In this document: positions 7,420 through 15,455 of the stretch, piece after piece
Numbering within the stretch: the first letter of the stretch is position 1
Layout: each line of letters starts with the position of its first letter
Assembly: GCF_009663395.1 (NCBI RefSeq)
Contig: NZ_QKNW01000001.1
Location: 186,001 to 250,000 of the forward strand
Direction of reading: 5' to 3'
Source: Halosegnis longus
GTDB lineage: Archaea > Halobacteriota > Halobacteria > Halobacteriales > Haloarculaceae
DNA length: 64,000 bases
Program-made: the position numbers and the translations under genes
The notes under the pieces: model-generated
What the model was told of the DNA's origin: nothing
The model's input: the letters and a program-made list of their open reading frames with translations, nothing else
Databases searched by the model: none

Positions 7420-7880
7420 GGCGACACCCCCAGTGCCGCGACCAGTTGTGCGGTCCCGACTGCGACGGCGACGAAGGTGGCGACACCGACGAGCGAGGTA
7501 CGCGACCCCGAGCCGATGCCACAGACGCCGTGGCCCGAGGTACACCCCTTCCCGAGTCGGGTGCCGACGCCGACGAGTAGCCCGCCGACGGCGAGTCGCC
7601 ACGGCTGTACGTCCGTCGTCCACGGGCCGTCGCCGAGGGTGAAGGCGTACGCGGCCGCGCCGAGCACGATAGCGACGGAGAAGACGACACGCCAGTCCCG
7701 GGAGCCGCGGTATTTCTGGAACCGCGGCCGGTCGGAGGCGTACGAGAGCGTGGATTCGAGGAACGTGCTCGCGCCGGCGGGGATAGCCGTCGTCAGGTAG
7801 ATGACCGCCGTCCCGAGACCGATGAGGACGCCGCCGACGAGATACGGAAGCCAGCCGTTGGGAAACAGCATCTCACTCAC
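7416..7880 (-). CDS. YeeE/YedE-type sulfur transporter, half-size protein A
   Basis: 154 residues, about four membrane helices. The signature is GTRLGKGCTSGHGVCG near residue 110, holding the cysteine that in TsuA-like transporters passes thiosulfate. Its start overlaps the end of the rhodanese/metallo-hydrolase gene by 8 bp, and its stop overlaps the start of the partner half by four bases, so three proteins are made as one block. The expected role is uptake of thiosulfate or a similar sulfur compound across the cell membrane; the exact substrate cannot be told. Confidence 0.87.
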   Translation of the reverse strand: MSEMLFPNGWLPYLVGGVLIGLGTAVIYLTTAIPAGASTFLESTLSYASDRPRFQKYRGSRDWRVVFSVAIVLGAAAYAFTLGDGPWTTDVQPWRLAVGGLLVGVGTRLGKGCTSGHGVCGIGSGSRTSLVGVATFVAVAVGTAQLVAALGVSP

Positions 7881-9045
7881 CCGCCGCGCAGTTGTTCGGG
7901 CCGAGTTCCATCGTGAACGCGTCCTCGACGCTCGGGGTCGTCGCTCCGAGGTTGGCCGCGATGATCTCCTGGTAGTTCGCCGGGCGTGGCGGCATGTTCG
8001 CGAGCACGCGGTCGACGAACGTCTCTTTATTCACGCCGAGCAGCGGCAGTCGGTCGACCACACTGGCGAGCGTGGCCAGATGGGCACCGTCCTCGCGGGC
8101 GGTCTCCGCGTCGCCGAAGTGTGCCGGCCCGACCAGCGTGTCCTCGGGAAGCGTGAGCAGTCGGTCGTGGAGGGTGTCGTACAGCTGCTCGGCCGCGGCG
8201 CGTGCACCCTCGTCGCCGTCTTCGAGGTCGGGACGGGCGACGCTGTCCAGGAACAGCGTGTCGCCGGTGAGCGCGAGGTGGTCGTCGACGCGGTAGGTCG
8301 TCATGCCGGAGGTGTGGCCCGGCGTCGGGCGCACGGCGACGGTTGCTCCACCCACCGTGAGCGTATCACCACCGTCGACCGTGCGCATCGCGTCGGCGTC
8401 GACGACGCCACGAGCCGCGGCAGCAGCGGGAATAATCATCGCTGCGCCGGTCGCGTCGGCGAGGTCGCGCAGCCCGCTCACGTGGTCCGCGTGGATGTGC
8501 GTGTCGAGCACGTACTCGATGCTCGCGTCGAGGTCGTTGGCGTGGGCGACGTAGCGGTCGGTGAACGCGCGCAGCGGGTCGACGACGGCAGCCTCGCCCT
8601 CGCTCACAATCATGTACGCGAGACAGCCCGAGGAGGGGCGGCGGTACTGGCGCACGAGCGTCCCGGACGGCAGTTCGATGTCGGTGTGCTCGTACAGCCG
8701 CGCCCAGCCGCGCATCCCGTCTTCGAGGTGGGAGGTATCGTAGCCCGCGTCGGCGAGCAGTTCCGCGACGAACTCGCTGGATTTCCCCTTCGCACAGACC
8801 ACGACCACCGGCTCGTCGGTCGGCACGTCCGCTACGAGGTCGGCGTCGAAACCGTCGAGGAACTCGAAGTACGGGACGTTCACCGTGCGGACGGTCGGCC
8901 CGTCGATGTGCCACGTCTCGTACTCCGATTCCGCTCGCGTGTCAAGTAGAGTTACGGATTCGCCGGCGTCGATGCGCGCTTTCAGCTCGGCGGGCGTCGT
9001 CGGGACGATTTCGGCGTCCGTCTCCGGAAACATCGGTTTGCTCAT
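7873..9045 (-). CDS. Rhodanese / ETHE1-like metallo-beta-lactamase fusion
   Basis: 390 residues. Residues ~12-125 are a rhodanese domain: LLDTR, then the active-site loop CAKGKSS with the sulfur-carrying cysteine. Residues ~130-385 are a metallo-beta-lactamase fold of the persulfide-dioxygenase (ETHE1) type, with THIHADHVSG as metal motif, PTPGHTSGMTTY, ALTGDTLF and a later GPAHFG histidine. Expected to oxidise or transfer persulfide sulfur in the cytoplasm. Known ETHE1-rhodanese fusions that I recall have the rhodanese at the C terminus; here it comes first. First gene of the minus-strand sulfur operon, divergent from tusA. Confidence 0.88.
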   Translation of the reverse strand: MSKPMFPETDAEIVPTTPAELKARIDAGESVTLLDTRAESEYETWHIDGPTVRTVNVPYFEFLDGFDADLVADVPTDEPVVVVCAKGKSSEFVAELLADAGYDTSHLEDGMRGWARLYEHTDIELPSGTLVRQYRRPSSGCLAYMIVSEGEAAVVDPLRAFTDRYVAHANDLDASIEYVLDTHIHADHVSGLRDLADATGAAMIIPAAAAARGVVDADAMRTVDGGDTLTVGGATVAVRPTPGHTSGMTTYRVDDHLALTGDTLFLDSVARPDLEDGDEGARAAAEQLYDTLHDRLLTLPEDTLVGPAHFGDAETAREDGAHLATLASVVDRLPLLGVNKETFVDRVLANMPPRPANYQEIIAANLGATTPSVEDAFTMELGPNNCAAGE

Positions 9046-9086
9046 ACCCCCATTCGTGGGTTCGTCTTCAAAAGGATTGCGTTAGT

Positions 9087-9105
9087 ATTGCAACTACTAT
9101 GCAAT
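9087..9105. promoter_or_regulatory. Candidate operator: ATTGCA-N7-TGCAAT palindrome
   Basis: ATTGCA at 9087-9092 and its complement TGCAAT at 9100-9105 are separated by 7 nt. A second inverted pair, TAGTA (9083-9087) and TACTA (9095-9099), is interleaved with it. The element lies 42-60 bp upstream of the rhodanese/metallo-hydrolase start, where a promoter is expected in the divergent sulfur-gene region. Probably a regulator-binding site; the protein is not known. Confidence 0.5.
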
Positions 9106-9266
9106 CAGTAGAAGAGTAGAAGCTCGCCGATGTAGCCTGAGAGAGATAGATATGGGCAGCAGAGGCTAATTTAATCCATTATAGTGCAGTGTAGCCGATT
9201 TGCCGGTGTGCAGTCGCCCAGAGTGGGTTGCACGACAGGCGAAGGTCTCTTGTCGCGCCGCACCTG

Positions 9267-9283
9267 ATTGCAGTTCGATTGCA
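9267..9283. promoter_or_regulatory. Direct ATTGCA repeats upstream of tusA
   Basis: ATTGCA occurs at 9267-9272 and again at 9278-9283, an 11-bp period (one helical turn), 5 bp before the tusA ATG. The same hexamer forms the palindrome at 9087-9105 on the other side of the region. The shared word suggests one regulator acting on both operons; this is inference from the repeats alone. A TATA-like TAATTTAATCC is present near 9168-9178. Confidence 0.4.
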
Positions 9284-9287
9284 ACCC

Positions 9288-9536
9288 ATGACGGACACTC
9301 CGACGGAGACACTCGACGTGAAAGGTGAAGCCTGCCCGATGCCGGTCGTCAAGACGAAGCAGTCGGTCGACGACCTCGGTGCCGGTGAGGTGCTGGAAGT
9401 GCACGCGACTGACTCGGGAAGCGTGAGCGATATCGACGGCTGGGCGGCGGGCACGCCCGGCGTCACCCTCGTCGACCAGGCCGAGACGGACGACGGCGGC
9501 GAGACGGTGTACGTCCACCGGGTGCGCGTCGAATGA
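9288..9536 (+). CDS. tusA: TusA-family sulfurtransferase
   Basis: 82 residues from the ATG at 9288; an upstream in-frame start at 9228 would add 20 atypical residues. The family motif CPMP has its persulfide-carrying cysteine at residue 16 (GEACPMPVVKTK), followed by the beta-alpha-beta core with GEVLEVHATDSGS. TusA proteins relay sulfane sulfur for oxidation pathways or tRNA and cofactor thiolation. The stop overlaps the start of the DsrE-type gene (ATGA), and both diverge from the rhodanese/transport operon, pointing to handling of imported sulfur rather than only tRNA modification. Confidence 0.92.
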   Translation: MTDTPTETLDVKGEACPMPVVKTKQSVDDLGAGEVLEVHATDSGSVSDIDGWAAGTPGVTLVDQAETDDGGETVYVHRVRVE

Positions 9537-10078
9537 GCACCGCATCGAGCGAGGCGAGCGAACGAATCGCACAGTTGGAAGCGCGCATCGAGGAGCTGGA
9601 AGCCGAGGACACGGGCGACGAACGGTCGATGGTCATCGTCGCCACGCAGGGCACCCTCGACATGGCGTACCCACCCCTGATTCTCGCGTCGACGGCCGCG
9701 GCCTTCGACTGGGACGTGACGGTGTTTCACACCTTCTGGGGGCTGGACATTCTCCACGAGGACCACGCCGAGAATCTCCAGTTGAGCGCGGTCGGCAATC
9801 CGAGCATGCCGATGCCGAACGCCGTCGCCGCCCTCCCGGGAATGGACCGGCTCGCCACGGCGATGATGGAGCGGAAGATTGCGGACAACGACGTGGCGAC
9901 GGTCGAGGAGCTGCTCGACACCTCCATCGCGATGGGCGTCGAGCTACAGGCGTGTCAGATGACCATCGACCTGATGGGCTACGACGAGGAGCGCTTCCAC
10001 GACGGCGTCACCGTCGGCGTCGGCGCGGCGACAGCGCTCTCGCGCATGGCTGACGCCGACGTGCAACTGCTCGTATGA
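9533..10078 (+). CDS. DsrE/DsrF/DrsH-like (DsrE2) sulfur carrier protein
   Basis: 181 residues. The first ~30 form an acidic, possibly coiled, helix (SERIAQLEARIEELEAE); then a DsrE2-type alpha/beta domain: SMVIVATQGTLDMAYPPLILAS, VTVFHTFWGLDIL, and the conserved cysteine at residue 141 in ELQACQMTIDLMGY. DsrE-like proteins hold sulfur as persulfide and exchange it with TusA, encoded just upstream with a 4-bp overlap. The pair is a standard sulfur-relay couple. No membrane helix is seen, although some DsrE2 proteins are membrane-bound. Confidence 0.9.
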   Translation: MSTASSEASERIAQLEARIEELEAEDTGDERSMVIVATQGTLDMAYPPLILASTAAAFDWDVTVFHTFWGLDILHEDHAENLQLSAVGNPSMPMPNAVAALPGMDRLATAMMERKIADNDVATVEELLDTSIAMGVELQACQMTIDLMGYDEERFHDGVTVGVGAATALSRMADADVQLLV

Positions 10079-10117
10079 ACCGCGGGCTACTTCGGCCCGC
10101 GCGTGGAGGGGTGTGAT

Positions 10118-10681
10118 ATGGGCCACCACACGTTCGACGCCGAGAGAGCCGCCACGCTCGAAGACGCCGGCCGCCGCTACCGGTACGTCTCCCGTGAGGA
10201 ACTGCTCTGGAAGCTCGCGCTCGACGGCACGGAGACGGTCGCGGACCTCGGGAGCGGCACCGGCTTCTACACCGACGACGTGGCGGCCCACGCCGGCCAC
10301 GTCTACGGGGTCGACATCCAGCCGGCGATGCACGACTTCTACCGGCAGAAATCCCTACCCGACAACGTGGAGCTACTCGAGTCGGACGTGGCGACGCTTC
10401 CCGTCAGAGACGACGCGCTCGATGCTGCGGTTTCGACGATGACGTACCACGAGTTCGCGAGCGACGACGCGCTCGCGGAGCTCGCGCGGACGATTCGGCC
10501 GGCGGGACGGCTCGTCGTCGCCGACTGGTCGGCCGACGGCGAGGGCGAGGCGGGGCCGCCGCTCGCGGAGCGGTACGACCTCGATGCCGTCACGACCGCG
10601 CTCACCGCGGCCGGCTTCGAGATGGAGTTGGCCGCCGACCGGCCGGAGACGCTGTTCGTCGCCGCGGTTCGAGAGGAGTAG
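10118..10681 (+). CDS. Class I SAM-dependent methyltransferase
   Basis: 187 residues from the ATG at 10118, preferred over an upstream start at 10103. SAM-binding motif I is VADLGSGTGFYTDDVA at about residue 42, followed by YGVDIQPAMHDFY, motif IV AAVSTMTYHEF and a C-terminal beta strand. It resembles the UbiE/arsenite-type family; no cysteine set for arsenite is present. It lies 39 bp after the DsrE gene in the same direction and may belong to the sulfur module, where thiol methylation would fit, but the substrate is unknown. It ends 2 bp from the convergent metE-like gene. Confidence 0.85.
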   Translation: MGHHTFDAERAATLEDAGRRYRYVSREELLWKLALDGTETVADLGSGTGFYTDDVAAHAGHVYGVDIQPAMHDFYRQKSLPDNVELLESDVATLPVRDDALDAAVSTMTYHEFASDDALAELARTIRPAGRLVVADWSADGEGEAGPPLAERYDLDAVTTALTAAGFEMELAADRPETLFVAAVREE

Positions 10682-10683
10682 GG

Positions 10684-11757
10684 TTAGTCGTCTGCGGGGG
10701 CCTGAGTACCGGCGTAGCCGACGTCGATTTCGCCGGCGTCGAGTTCGGCCTCGATTTCGCGGGCGGCCTGCACCATGTTCTCCATCTTCCCGTAGGCGAC
10801 CTCGCGGGGGAGGAGCTTCAGCCCGCAGTCGGGGCTGACGGTGAGTCGCTGTGGCGGAACGACCTCGAAGCCCTTCTTGATGTTCTCCTTGATTTCGGCG
10901 ACGGACTCGACCTCGGCGACGTGGGCGTCCACGACACCGAGCGCGAGGTCCTTCGTGAACTCGTCGGCGGTGAACACGTCCAGCTGCTCGTAGTTCCCGT
11001 TCGCGAGCTCGAGGTCGTACTCGTCGACGGGGTACTCCAGCATCTCGGGGTAGATGCGCGAGTAGTCGCCGTAACAGACGTGGAGTCCGATGCGAACGTC
11101 GTCGGGGATGCCCGCGACGATGTGTTCGAGACACTCGCCGACGATGGCGTGGTCGTCTGGCGTGGTCGCGAGCGCCGGCTCGTCAATCTGGATGTAGCGT
11201 GCGCCGGCGTCGACGAGTCGCTCGATTTCCTCGTTCACGAGGTCGGCGAGGTCGTACGCGAGCTCCTCCTCGCTCTCGTAGGCCTCGTTGAACGCCCAGT
11301 TCGCGAGCGTGTACGGGCCGGTAATCGGCACCTTCACCGGGCGGTCGGTGACGCCGGTCGTGAACTCGAACTCGTCGACCAGCCACGGCTCGTCGTATTC
11401 GACCTCCTCGGCGACGGAGGGCTTGTCGAAGTAGTTGTGGCCCCACACCTTCACCGGGCCGTTGAACTCGTAGCCGTCGATGCGGTGGGCGAAGAACTCG
11501 ACCATCTCGTTGCGGCGCATCTCGCCGTCGACCACGGCGTCGAGTCCGGCGCGCTCGTGCTCGTTCGTGATGAGCCGGCAGGCGTCGTCGTGGGCCTCGT
11601 CGAGGTGGTCGTGGTCGAAGTCATACTCCTCGTCGTCGGTCAGCTCCTCGGCGCGGTTCAGCCACTTCGGCTTCGGATACGAGCCGACGACGGTGGTGAG
11701 GAGGAAGCTGTCTGTCGGGTGGTTCGGCGGTCGGAACTGTGCTCGGTTGTCGCTCAT
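10684..11757 (-). CDS. Core MetE-like methionine synthase (zinc-site protein)
   Basis: 357 residues, corresponding to the C-terminal catalytic barrel of cobalamin-independent methionine synthase. Zinc ligands are visible: GLHVCYGD gives the His-x-Cys pair, a Glu follows in DLELANGN, and the second cysteine lies in SPDCGLKLLP near the end. The start VVGSYPKP is typical of archaeal core-MetE proteins. These lack the N-terminal folate domain of bacterial MetE, and related Mes families are reported to use other methyl donors, so the donor here is open. ATG overlaps the stop of the gene at 11754-12749, so the two are co-translated. Confidence 0.87.
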   Translation of the reverse strand: MSDNRAQFRPPNHPTDSFLLTTVVGSYPKPKWLNRAEELTDDEEYDFDHDHLDEAHDDACRLITNEHERAGLDAVVDGEMRRNEMVEFFAHRIDGYEFNGPVKVWGHNYFDKPSVAEEVEYDEPWLVDEFEFTTGVTDRPVKVPITGPYTLANWAFNEAYESEEELAYDLADLVNEEIERLVDAGARYIQIDEPALATTPDDHAIVGECLEHIVAGIPDDVRIGLHVCYGDYSRIYPEMLEYPVDEYDLELANGNYEQLDVFTADEFTKDLALGVVDAHVAEVESVAEIKENIKKGFEVVPPQRLTVSPDCGLKLLPREVAYGKMENMVQAAREIEAELDAGEIDVGYAGTQAPADD

Positions 11758-12749
11758 TGTGTCACCTCTTCGAGGTCCGCGGCGTTCGCAAGCGTCTCTG
11801 CCTTCGCTTCGGCCTTGTTGACGGGCAGATAGAACAGCTCGGTGTTGCTCGTCAGGTAGGCGGTGTCGAACTCCTGGGCCGGGATCTGGGCGTCGAACCA
11901 CTCGAACCGCTCGCGGACGGTCTCCGGGTCCTCGAGCAGCGTGTTCTGTCCGTCGACGACGCCGAGTGCGACGGAGTCCTTCGTCCCGTACTCCTGGACG
12001 TTGTAGACGTTCTGCTCGTGGTTCGCGATGAGGTCGAACCCGATGGCGTCGACGTCGGCGTCCATCAGGTGGGCGTACACCTTCTCGTCGAGGGCGCCGT
12101 AGAACGGGTGGACGACGACCTCGGCGTCGGTCGCCTCGGCCACGGCGTCGATAGCCTCGCTGGCGAGCGCGTCGAAGCCGTCCTCGGGGGCGTCCTCCAC
12201 GAGCGACGGTTCGAGCAGGAACAGCGTCTCGTGGGCCGGGAACTCGGCCACCTCGCCCGCGAGGAACTCTGCGACCGCGTTCAGGAACGCCGACCGGTCG
12301 GGGTAGTGTTCGTTCGTCGCGAGTTCGGCGAGCGTGTACGGTCCCGGGAGGACGGCCTGCAGGTCGTCGGTCAGCTCCGCGGCCGCCTCCAGTTCCGCTG
12401 CCACGTCACCGCTCGGCGTGAGGTCGTCTGCGACCACCGGCTCGCGGTAGAAGTTGTTGTTGTCGTAGTAGCGGACGATACCGCGGGTCTCCACGTTGTC
12501 GTGGACCGTCAGCGGGTGCGCGAGCATGTCGTCCCACCGACCCTGGCCTTCGGTGACGCGGTCGAGTCCAGCGTCACTCTGCGTCTCGACGAGTTCCTCG
12601 CGTACGTCGCCGTACGTCTCGGCCAGCTCGCCCGTCTCGTCGCCGGCGATGAGGTCGGACTTCTGGTGGCCCTTCAGGTCAGACAGCCGGTCTTTCGCCC
12701 AGTCGGGGAGGGGAAACAGCCCCGGCGTCGTCGCGACTAGTTCCGTCAT
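11754..12749 (-). CDS. MetE-like homolog lacking zinc ligands
   Basis: 331 residues from the ATG at 12749, with an in-frame ATG three codons upstream as alternative. It has the UROD/MetE-like barrel pattern: TTPGLFPLPDW, AVLPGPYTLAELATNEHYP, VVVHPFYG, LGVVDGQNTLLEDPETVRER. Where the partner protein has HVC it reads HPFYG, and the C-terminal cysteine is absent (SNTELFYLP), so it cannot bind zinc the usual way. Likely a non-catalytic or donor-binding partner of the downstream MetE-like protein, by analogy with the N-terminal half of MetE. First gene of the pair. Confidence 0.8.
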   Translation of the reverse strand: MTELVATTPGLFPLPDWAKDRLSDLKGHQKSDLIAGDETGELAETYGDVREELVETQSDAGLDRVTEGQGRWDDMLAHPLTVHDNVETRGIVRYYDNNNFYREPVVADDLTPSGDVAAELEAAAELTDDLQAVLPGPYTLAELATNEHYPDRSAFLNAVAEFLAGEVAEFPAHETLFLLEPSLVEDAPEDGFDALASEAIDAVAEATDAEVVVHPFYGALDEKVYAHLMDADVDAIGFDLIANHEQNVYNVQEYGTKDSVALGVVDGQNTLLEDPETVRERFEWFDAQIPAQEFDTAYLTSNTELFYLPVNKAEAKAETLANAADLEEVTQ

Positions 12750-12793
12750 TACGAACACGTGGACATACCGCGGCTTAATATTTCCGAAGCGTT

Positions 12794-13393
12794 CTAATGC
12801 TTCTTAGTAATTTCGAGGATGGCGAGCCGCTCGAACGGGAACGACTCCTCCCTGGCCGTCTCTGCGGCGAGGTTACGCTCGGCGGCGTAGCCCGCGACCG
12901 CCTCGATGTCCGTCAGCGTCGAGACGAGCAGGAAGACGACGCCCTCGGGGGTTAGTACGCGAGCAACGTCGTCGAGGAACGACTCGATGACCGCACGGCC
13001 GGTCTCACCGCCCGTGAGCGCGCGTTCCATCCAGTCGTCGCGCTCGGCCGCCTCGTCGCGCGGGAGATACGGCGGATTGAACGTCACGGCGTCGAACGTC
13101 TCGGCGTCGAACGGACGCGTACAGTCCCCTCGGACCACGTCGAGCGAGATGGCCTCTTCGCGGGCGTTGTCACGCGCCTGCCGACAAGCATGGGGATTCA
13201 CGTCGCTGGCGACGACACTTGCCGCGGTTTCGCTAGCGATTCGCCCGGCGACGTAGCCAGACCCCGTCCCGACATCGAGGACGCGGTCAGAATCGTCGAC
13301 GGACTCGACGGCCACGTCCGCGAGCAGCTTCGAGTCCTCCGCGGGCTGGTACACCGCCGTCTCCATCCCGCGCTGGTCGGCCAAGTCACCCAT
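12794..13393 (-). CDS. HemK2/Mtq2-like protein methyltransferase
   Basis: 199 residues. It shows VYQPAEDSKLLAD, then SAM motif I VLDVGTGSGYVAG, and the NPPY motif (FNPPYLPRDE) that defines glutamine/adenine N-methyltransferases. The short form without an N-terminal helical domain is the archaeal/eukaryal Mtq2 type, expected to methylate the GGQ glutamine of release factor aRF1. Its start lies inside the end of mscS (8-bp overlap). Start chosen at 13393; a later Met at 13366 is possible. It belongs to the operon with RsmA and RpoF. Confidence 0.85.
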   Translation of the reverse strand: MGDLADQRGMETAVYQPAEDSKLLADVAVESVDDSDRVLDVGTGSGYVAGRIASETAASVVASDVNPHACRQARDNAREEAISLDVVRGDCTRPFDAETFDAVTFNPPYLPRDEAAERDDWMERALTGGETGRAVIESFLDDVARVLTPEGVVFLLVSTLTDIEAVAGYAAERNLAAETAREESFPFERLAILEITKKH

Positions 13394-14573
13394 TATGATC
13401 ACTCGCCTCGTCTGGGGTGTCTCCGGCGTCGGACGAGTCCGCATCGACGGAGCGCACGTCCAGCCCGCCGGTGTGTTCACGCCCCGAGAGCACGCGCTGC
13501 GGGAACGGAATCGCGATGTCGTGCTCCTCGAAGGCCTGCTTGACGGCCTCCATCACGGCGTTTTGGGCGGCCCACTTCTTCTGTATCGTCGGGTCCGAAA
13601 TCCAAAATCGGAGGTTCAGCGTGACCGCGCTGTCGCCGAACTCCTTGACGACGACCTCCGGTTCGGGCCCGTCCATCAGCATCTCGATGTCGTCCATCGC
13701 CTCGGTCGCGATGCGGCAGGCCTCGGGCACGTCGGTGTCGTAGTCGACCCCCACGTCCGTCTGCACGCGGAGTCGCTCGTTGCGCGACCGGTTCGTAATC
13801 GCCGAGTCGGTGATCTGGTCGTTGGGTATCATCACCATCTCGTCGTCGAACGTCTGGAGTCGCGTGTTGACGATGGAGATGTCGGTGACGACGCCCTCGT
13901 TGTCGTCGATTTCGACCCAGTCGCCCACCTCGAACGGGCGCGAAAAGAGGAGGACGAAGCCGGCGAGGACGGCCCCGAGCGTCTGGCGGGCGGCCAGTCC
14001 GAGCACCACACCGAGTGCGCTCGCGGACAACAGGAGGTTCTGTGCCGGAATCCCGTACAGCGTGAGCGAGAACAACACCGCGGGGATGAACAGCACAATC
14101 TGGACGAGGTGGTGGAGCACCTCCCGCTGGTGGGAGGTGATGGCGTTGCGACTCTCGCCGACCCGGATGAATCGCTTTGCGACCCGCGTCGCCGTGTAGG
14201 TGATGCTCAACGCGACGAGGACGATGAACAGTCGCACCCCGGCGACGGGTGACGGGCTGACGCTGTCGAGTGCGAGTCTGACCGCCGGCGTCCGTCGCCA
14301 GACCACGACGAGCACGCCGGCAGAACAGATGCTCAACAGCGTCGCGACCGCCACCTGAAGCCCCTCGGCACCGTCGTCCGTGAGCCGCCGCTTCAACAGC
14401 GGGCCGGACCGATAGACGAGATACGTACCGAGCAGGAAGCCAGCGAGCGCGACGAGGCTGACGAGATACTGCATCGGCCGCGTCGGTGCGAGCGTGTCCG
14501 CGAGTTCAAGCGCGAACTCCGACGGCTCCGGCGGCGTCCCCGGCGTCGGCGTGGCCGTCGACTGGCCCGCCAT
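13386..14573 (-). CDS. MscS-family mechanosensitive channel
   Basis: 395 residues. An N-terminal segment with Thr/Pro is followed by helices at roughly 30-55, 70-92, 105-125 and 150-170, then the pore helix region SASALGVVLGLAARQTLGAVLAGFVLLFSRPFEVGD split over ~180-215, whose Ala/Gly pattern is diagnostic of MscS TM3. The beta domain follows (VEIDDNEGVVTDISIVNTRL) and an alpha/beta C-terminal domain. It should open on hypo-osmotic shock to release solutes. The ATG shares bases with the rsmA stop (TGATG), and its end overlaps hemK: a channel gene embedded in a translation operon. Confidence 0.92.
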   Translation of the reverse strand: MAGQSTATPTPGTPPEPSEFALELADTLAPTRPMQYLVSLVALAGFLLGTYLVYRSGPLLKRRLTDDGAEGLQVAVATLLSICSAGVLVVVWRRTPAVRLALDSVSPSPVAGVRLFIVLVALSITYTATRVAKRFIRVGESRNAITSHQREVLHHLVQIVLFIPAVLFSLTLYGIPAQNLLLSASALGVVLGLAARQTLGAVLAGFVLLFSRPFEVGDWVEIDDNEGVVTDISIVNTRLQTFDDEMVMIPNDQITDSAITNRSRNERLRVQTDVGVDYDTDVPEACRIATEAMDDIEMLMDGPEPEVVVKEFGDSAVTLNLRFWISDPTIQKKWAAQNAVMEAVKQAFEEHDIAIPFPQRVLSGREHTGGLDVRSVDADSSDAGDTPDEASDHNG

Positions 14574-15409
14574 CACCGACCGACCTCCCACGCGACCGTG
14601 GCGAGTTCGGCGAACTCGGCGGGCGTCACGTTGCCGGCTCGCTTCGAGAGCAGCGTCTCGTCGGCGGCGTCGACGACGGCGTCACCGTCTGCCAGCCCGG
14701 AGATGTGGGTCGTGTTTCTGATCGCGTTGCGCATCGTCTTCCGGCGCTGGGTGAAACACGCGGTCACGAAATCCAAGAAGAACTGGTCGTCGGGCACCGC
14801 GTACTCGGGGTCGCGCGGCGTACACCGGACGATGGCGCTCTCGACGCGGGGCTGTGGATCGAACGCCTCCTTCGGGACGGTCTCGACCAACGCCACGTCG
14901 GCGTAGTGGCCCGCGGTGACGGAGAGCCGGCCGTACTCGTCGGTGCCGGCGTCGGCGGCCATCCGCGCCGCGAACTCGTACTGGAACATCAAGACGAGCG
15001 GGCGCTTCTCGGGGAGGAGCCGGAAGGCGAGTTCCGAGGAGACGCCGTAGGGGAGATTCGAAACGCAGGCCGAAAACTCGGGGAGGGACACGTCGAGCGC
15101 GTCGCCCTCGACGACGGTCAGCCGCCCGGCGTCGACGGCGTCGGCGAACTCCCGGCGGAGAAACGCCGCCAGGTCGGGGTCGCGCTCCACGACGGTGACG
15201 TGTTCGCCCGCGACGAGCAGCCGGTCGGTCAACGCGCCCGTGCCGCCGCCGATTTCGAGGACGTGACTGGTGTCGGCGTCCGCGGGGAGGTGCGTCGGTA
15301 TTCGATCGAGCACCCGGTCGTCGACGAGGAAATGCTGGTCGAACTCCGGGTCACCCCGCTTCGCCCGGCGAATGAGGGCGTCCGGGTCGCGATACTCAGG
15401 GTCGGTCAC
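14573..15409 (-). CDS. rsmA: 16S rRNA dimethyladenosine transferase RsmA/KsgA
   Basis: 278 residues from a GTG. The family start DQHFLVDDRVLDRI, SAM motif VLEIGGGTGALTDRL, VVERDPDLA, and catalytic motif NLPYGVSSELAF are all present, followed by the C-terminal domain with VESAIVR and FTQRRKTMRNAIR. It dimethylates two adjacent adenosines in helix 45 of 16S rRNA late in small-subunit assembly. It lies between DUF655 and MscS in the RpoF operon, the usual archaeal position after DUF655. Confidence 0.96.
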   Translation of the reverse strand: MTDPEYRDPDALIRRAKRGDPEFDQHFLVDDRVLDRIPTHLPADADTSHVLEIGGGTGALTDRLLVAGEHVTVVERDPDLAAFLRREFADAVDAGRLTVVEGDALDVSLPEFSACVSNLPYGVSSELAFRLLPEKRPLVLMFQYEFAARMAADAGTDEYGRLSVTAGHYADVALVETVPKEAFDPQPRVESAIVRCTPRDPEYAVPDDQFFLDFVTACFTQRRKTMRNAIRNTTHISGLADGDAVVDAADETLLSKRAGNVTPAEFAELATVAWEVGR

Positions 15410-15455
15410 TACCCGTGGGTTTGCGGGCGGCGGAGAAAAGCCTTCACGAGTCGGC

